Assembly (NCBI GenBank): GCA_965216945.1 | Contig: CBDCGU010000003.1 | Coordinates: forward strand, 1,426,001-1,490,000 | Origin: DATHZQ01 sp965216945 | GTDB taxonomy: Bacteria; Actinomycetota; Acidimicrobiia; Spongiisociales; UBA5794 | DNA length: 64,000 nt | Direction: 5' to 3' | Shown: in pieces, positions 62,560 to 64,000 of the stretch | Layout of the letters: every line of letters starts with the position of its first letter | Position numbering within the stretch: the stretch's first letter is position 1 | Translations under genes and position numbers: made by a program | Notes under the pieces: generated by a model | What the model was told of the DNA's origin: nothing | Databases searched by the model: none | Seen by the model: the letters and a program-made list of their open reading frames with translations, nothing else

Positions 62560-63816
62560 CTAGTTGAGCGGGCAACCCAACTCGTTCTGTTCCTCGAACA
62601 GGTCCTTGACGCCCTCGAAATCGCCGCTGGCATAGGCGCTTTGCACCAGTGCGATCACCTCGTCGGCCGTGTACTCGTAGCTCACGTCCGGGTTCGAAGC
62701 GTTCAGCAGCGCCGCCGTGGCGTGGCGGGCCAACGCATTCTCACCGCCGCCCTTGGCCTCGAGAGCCCCAAGCAGCGTCCAGCTTTCGCCGGCGTCGACA
62801 CCGAACACGGTCTCGTACAGGTCATCGGGATCGAACCCGGTGGCATCCCACGAGTCGAGGTGATGATCCTGCTTCCAGTAGCCCGGGGTGCAGCCCTCGC
62901 CGCCGCCGGGCGGTGGAGGCGGAACCGGAACGACCAAGCCGGCACCGATCCATGCGAAAGAGGCCGGGTTGTCGCCACTGGGCGAGGGATCATTCGACAG
63001 CGCCTGCACCGTGAGCTCCGTGGCTCCGGCGGGCACCGTCACCGTCAGCTCGACGACGTCGAACTCGGGGCCGACGTTGCTCTGGAACGGGGTGTCGAAC
63101 ACGGTGGTGACACCGTCGACGGTGACCTCGACCGAGTTGGGACGCTCGTCTCCGTCGGCACTCACCGAGCTGGCGAACAGTGTCAGCGTGACGTCGCGGT
63201 CGACGTCGGCCGCGGCGAACGTGAACGTCTGCGGAACGGTGGTGTCCAGCGGCGGGGCGAACGGTGGGGGCAATGGGCCGCCGTCGTAGGCGAGATCGTT
63301 GCCATCACGAAGCTCGATCTCCGACTCGGTTCCGTCGTCGTAGATCACCATGACGCCGACACCGTTGTCGTTGCGTCCGAAGGCCATGTCTCCGGCCGTC
63401 AGCGTGTTGGTACCCGCGGCCACCAGCCCGAGGCCGGTGATGTCGGCACGGTACGTGCTGCTGAACGCCCCGGGGAAGAACCGTGTCGGCCCACCGATCA
63501 ACGTGCCCGTGATCGAGATCCCGTCGAGCGTGATCGTGTCGTCACCGCCAAACTCGTCGTTGGCGAATCCCTCCCAATAGAGCAATACCTGGTTGACCGT
63601 TGCACCCGCCGGCACGACGACGTCGAACGACGCCGGCTGCATGTCCTCGAGACCCGTGCCGCCAGAGGCGATGCCGGATCCGTCGGCGATGGCGATGGAC
63701 GGTGTCCCCAAGGTCTCGGTCCCGTCGGCCCATGCAACGCCCGGAAGGGCGAGAACCAGAACGAGTACGCCGATGAGCGCGATGGAGCGGCGAATGCCGC
63801 GGAGTGGTGTAGGCAC
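62560..63816 (-). CDS. Secreted DUF3344-like protein with CTPGYW motif
   Basis: A 418-residue secreted protein with an N-terminal signal (RRSIALIGVLVLVLALPGVAWA). Two beta-sandwich-like domains (with VNQVLLYWEGFAND, GDDTITLDGISITGTLIGG, DVDRDVTLTLFASSVS) resemble DUF3344/extracellular adhesion-type domains. After a Pro-rich spacer there is GCTPGYWKQDHHLDSW, the Cys-Thr-Pro-Gly-Tyr-Trp motif found near the C-terminus of many surface-associated bacterial proteins. GTG start at 63816 with GGGGG 5-8 nt upstream. Role unknown, likely cell surface. Confidence 0.75.
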   Translation of the reverse strand: MPTPLRGIRRSIALIGVLVLVLALPGVAWADGTETLGTPSIAIADGSGIASGGTGLEDMQPASFDVVVPAGATVNQVLLYWEGFANDEFGGDDTITLDGISITGTLIGGPTRFFPGAFSSTYRADITGLGLVAAGTNTLTAGDMAFGRNDNGVGVMVIYDDGTESEIELRDGNDLAYDGGPLPPPFAPPLDTTVPQTFTFAAADVDRDVTLTLFASSVSADGDERPNSVEVTVDGVTTVFDTPFQSNVGPEFDVVELTVTVPAGATELTVQALSNDPSPSGDNPASFAWIGAGLVVPVPPPPPGGGEGCTPGYWKQDHHLDSWDATGFDPDDLYETVFGVDAGESWTLLGALEAKGGGENALARHATAALLNASNPDVSYEYTADEVIALVQSAYASGDFEGVKDLFEEQNELGCPLN

Positions 63817-63937
63817 TCCAACCCCCTTCTGTTCGTGCCGCGAGCCTGGCCCTCGGCACCTTCCCCTGCTGCGGCCCCGGAAACGGAGACGCACGTCGTA
63901 CGGCGGGAGCCGTTCGACCCCGTCAGCCTAGCCGCGG

Positions 63938-63943
63938 TAGCGT
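63938..63943 (+). promoter_or_regulatory. Putative -10 element (TAGCGT), leaderless type
   Basis: TAGCGT ends 6 nt before the ATG at 63950. Confidence 0.4.
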
Positions 63944-63949
63944 CGAGAC

Positions 63950-64000
63950 ATGAGTGAAATCCTCGTTCCCGAAGGGTGCGTCATCGCGCTCATCGGACCG
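63950..64000 (+). CDS. Start of a possible P-loop protein (3' truncated by window edge)
   Basis: ATG 63950 opens a frame that runs off the window: MSEILVPEGCVIALIGP. The strand-Gly-Pro pattern VIALIGP is what precedes the Walker A of ABC/kinase P-loop proteins (Gly-Pro-x-Gly-x-Gly-Lys), so a kinase such as polynucleotide kinase-phosphatase is possible. Only 17 residues are visible, so this is tentative. Confidence 0.5.
   Translation, partial: MSEILVPEGCVIALIGP

Overview
This 64 kb window is ordinary chromosome from a high-GC actinobacterium. Supporting signs are an F420-type luciferase-like oxidoreductase, a mycothiol-linked DinB/maleylpyruvate-isomerase-type protein, an actinobacterial septum-formation lipoprotein, many lipoproteins with Thr-rich linkers, GTG/TTG starts, ATGA/GTGA overlaps, and many genes with a TAnnnT hexamer 6-7 nt before the start codon (leaderless-type). 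I infer Actinomycetota with confidence and class Acidimicrobiia only tentatively. I saw no rRNA, tRNA, CRISPR array, transposase or phage gene.

Layout. 0-12 kb: LLM oxidoreductase, MazEF-type toxin-antitoxin, an alpha/beta hydrolase, a cupredoxin lipoprotein, a purine module (adenine deaminase plus three-subunit xanthine-dehydrogenase-type hydroxylase), a CapA-like lipoprotein, and a Fur-family regulator with a phased repeat operator, followed by a helical-protein/TrkA-C gene pair. 12-21 kb: two aminotransferases, a beta-hydroxyacid dehydrogenase, a Vgb-like propeller, then an SOS-controlled operon (UvrD-like helicase, GGCT-like protein, DinB) divergent from HSP20. 21-28 kb: a large unknown protein, a stand-alone LigD polymerase domain, an ECF sigma factor with a membrane hydrolase-like partner, a GH43-like lipoprotein and a ROK fructokinase. 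28-33 kb: a LacI-controlled sugar operon (two Gfo/Idh/MocA dehydrogenases, a GH13_18 phosphorylase and a truncated glycosyltransferase ending near a 42-bp perfect palindrome). 33-38 kb: a Na/Pi-PhoU operon that ends in an ATP-dependent DNA ligase. 38-51 kb: nucleotidyltransferase, beta-oxidation pair with a palindromic operator, PPOX-like protein, several secreted proteins, DUF3179 lipoprotein, amidase, aldolase and RpiA. 51-64 kb: GcvP under a tandem glycine riboswitch, type II NADH dehydrogenase, thioesterase, a second ECF sigma/anti-sigma pair, a probable selenoprotein, a second GH43-like lipoprotein, an omega-transaminase, secreted proteins, and the start of a possible P-loop protein.

The most notable locus is 56.2-59.3 kb. 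What looks like two short genes (211 and 111 codons) is one frame interrupted by a single TGA. That TGA falls exactly at the second Cys of an AhpD-type Cys-x2-Cys-x3-His active site and is followed by a hairpin that fits the bacterial SECIS rules, so I annotate one 329-residue AhpD-like selenoprotein. It is divergent from an ECF sigma factor whose putative anti-sigma partner carries two repeated extracytoplasmic domains, each with a Cys-x2-Cys-Gly-Arg motif. I propose, as inference, a redox-responsive sigma/selenoperoxidase module.
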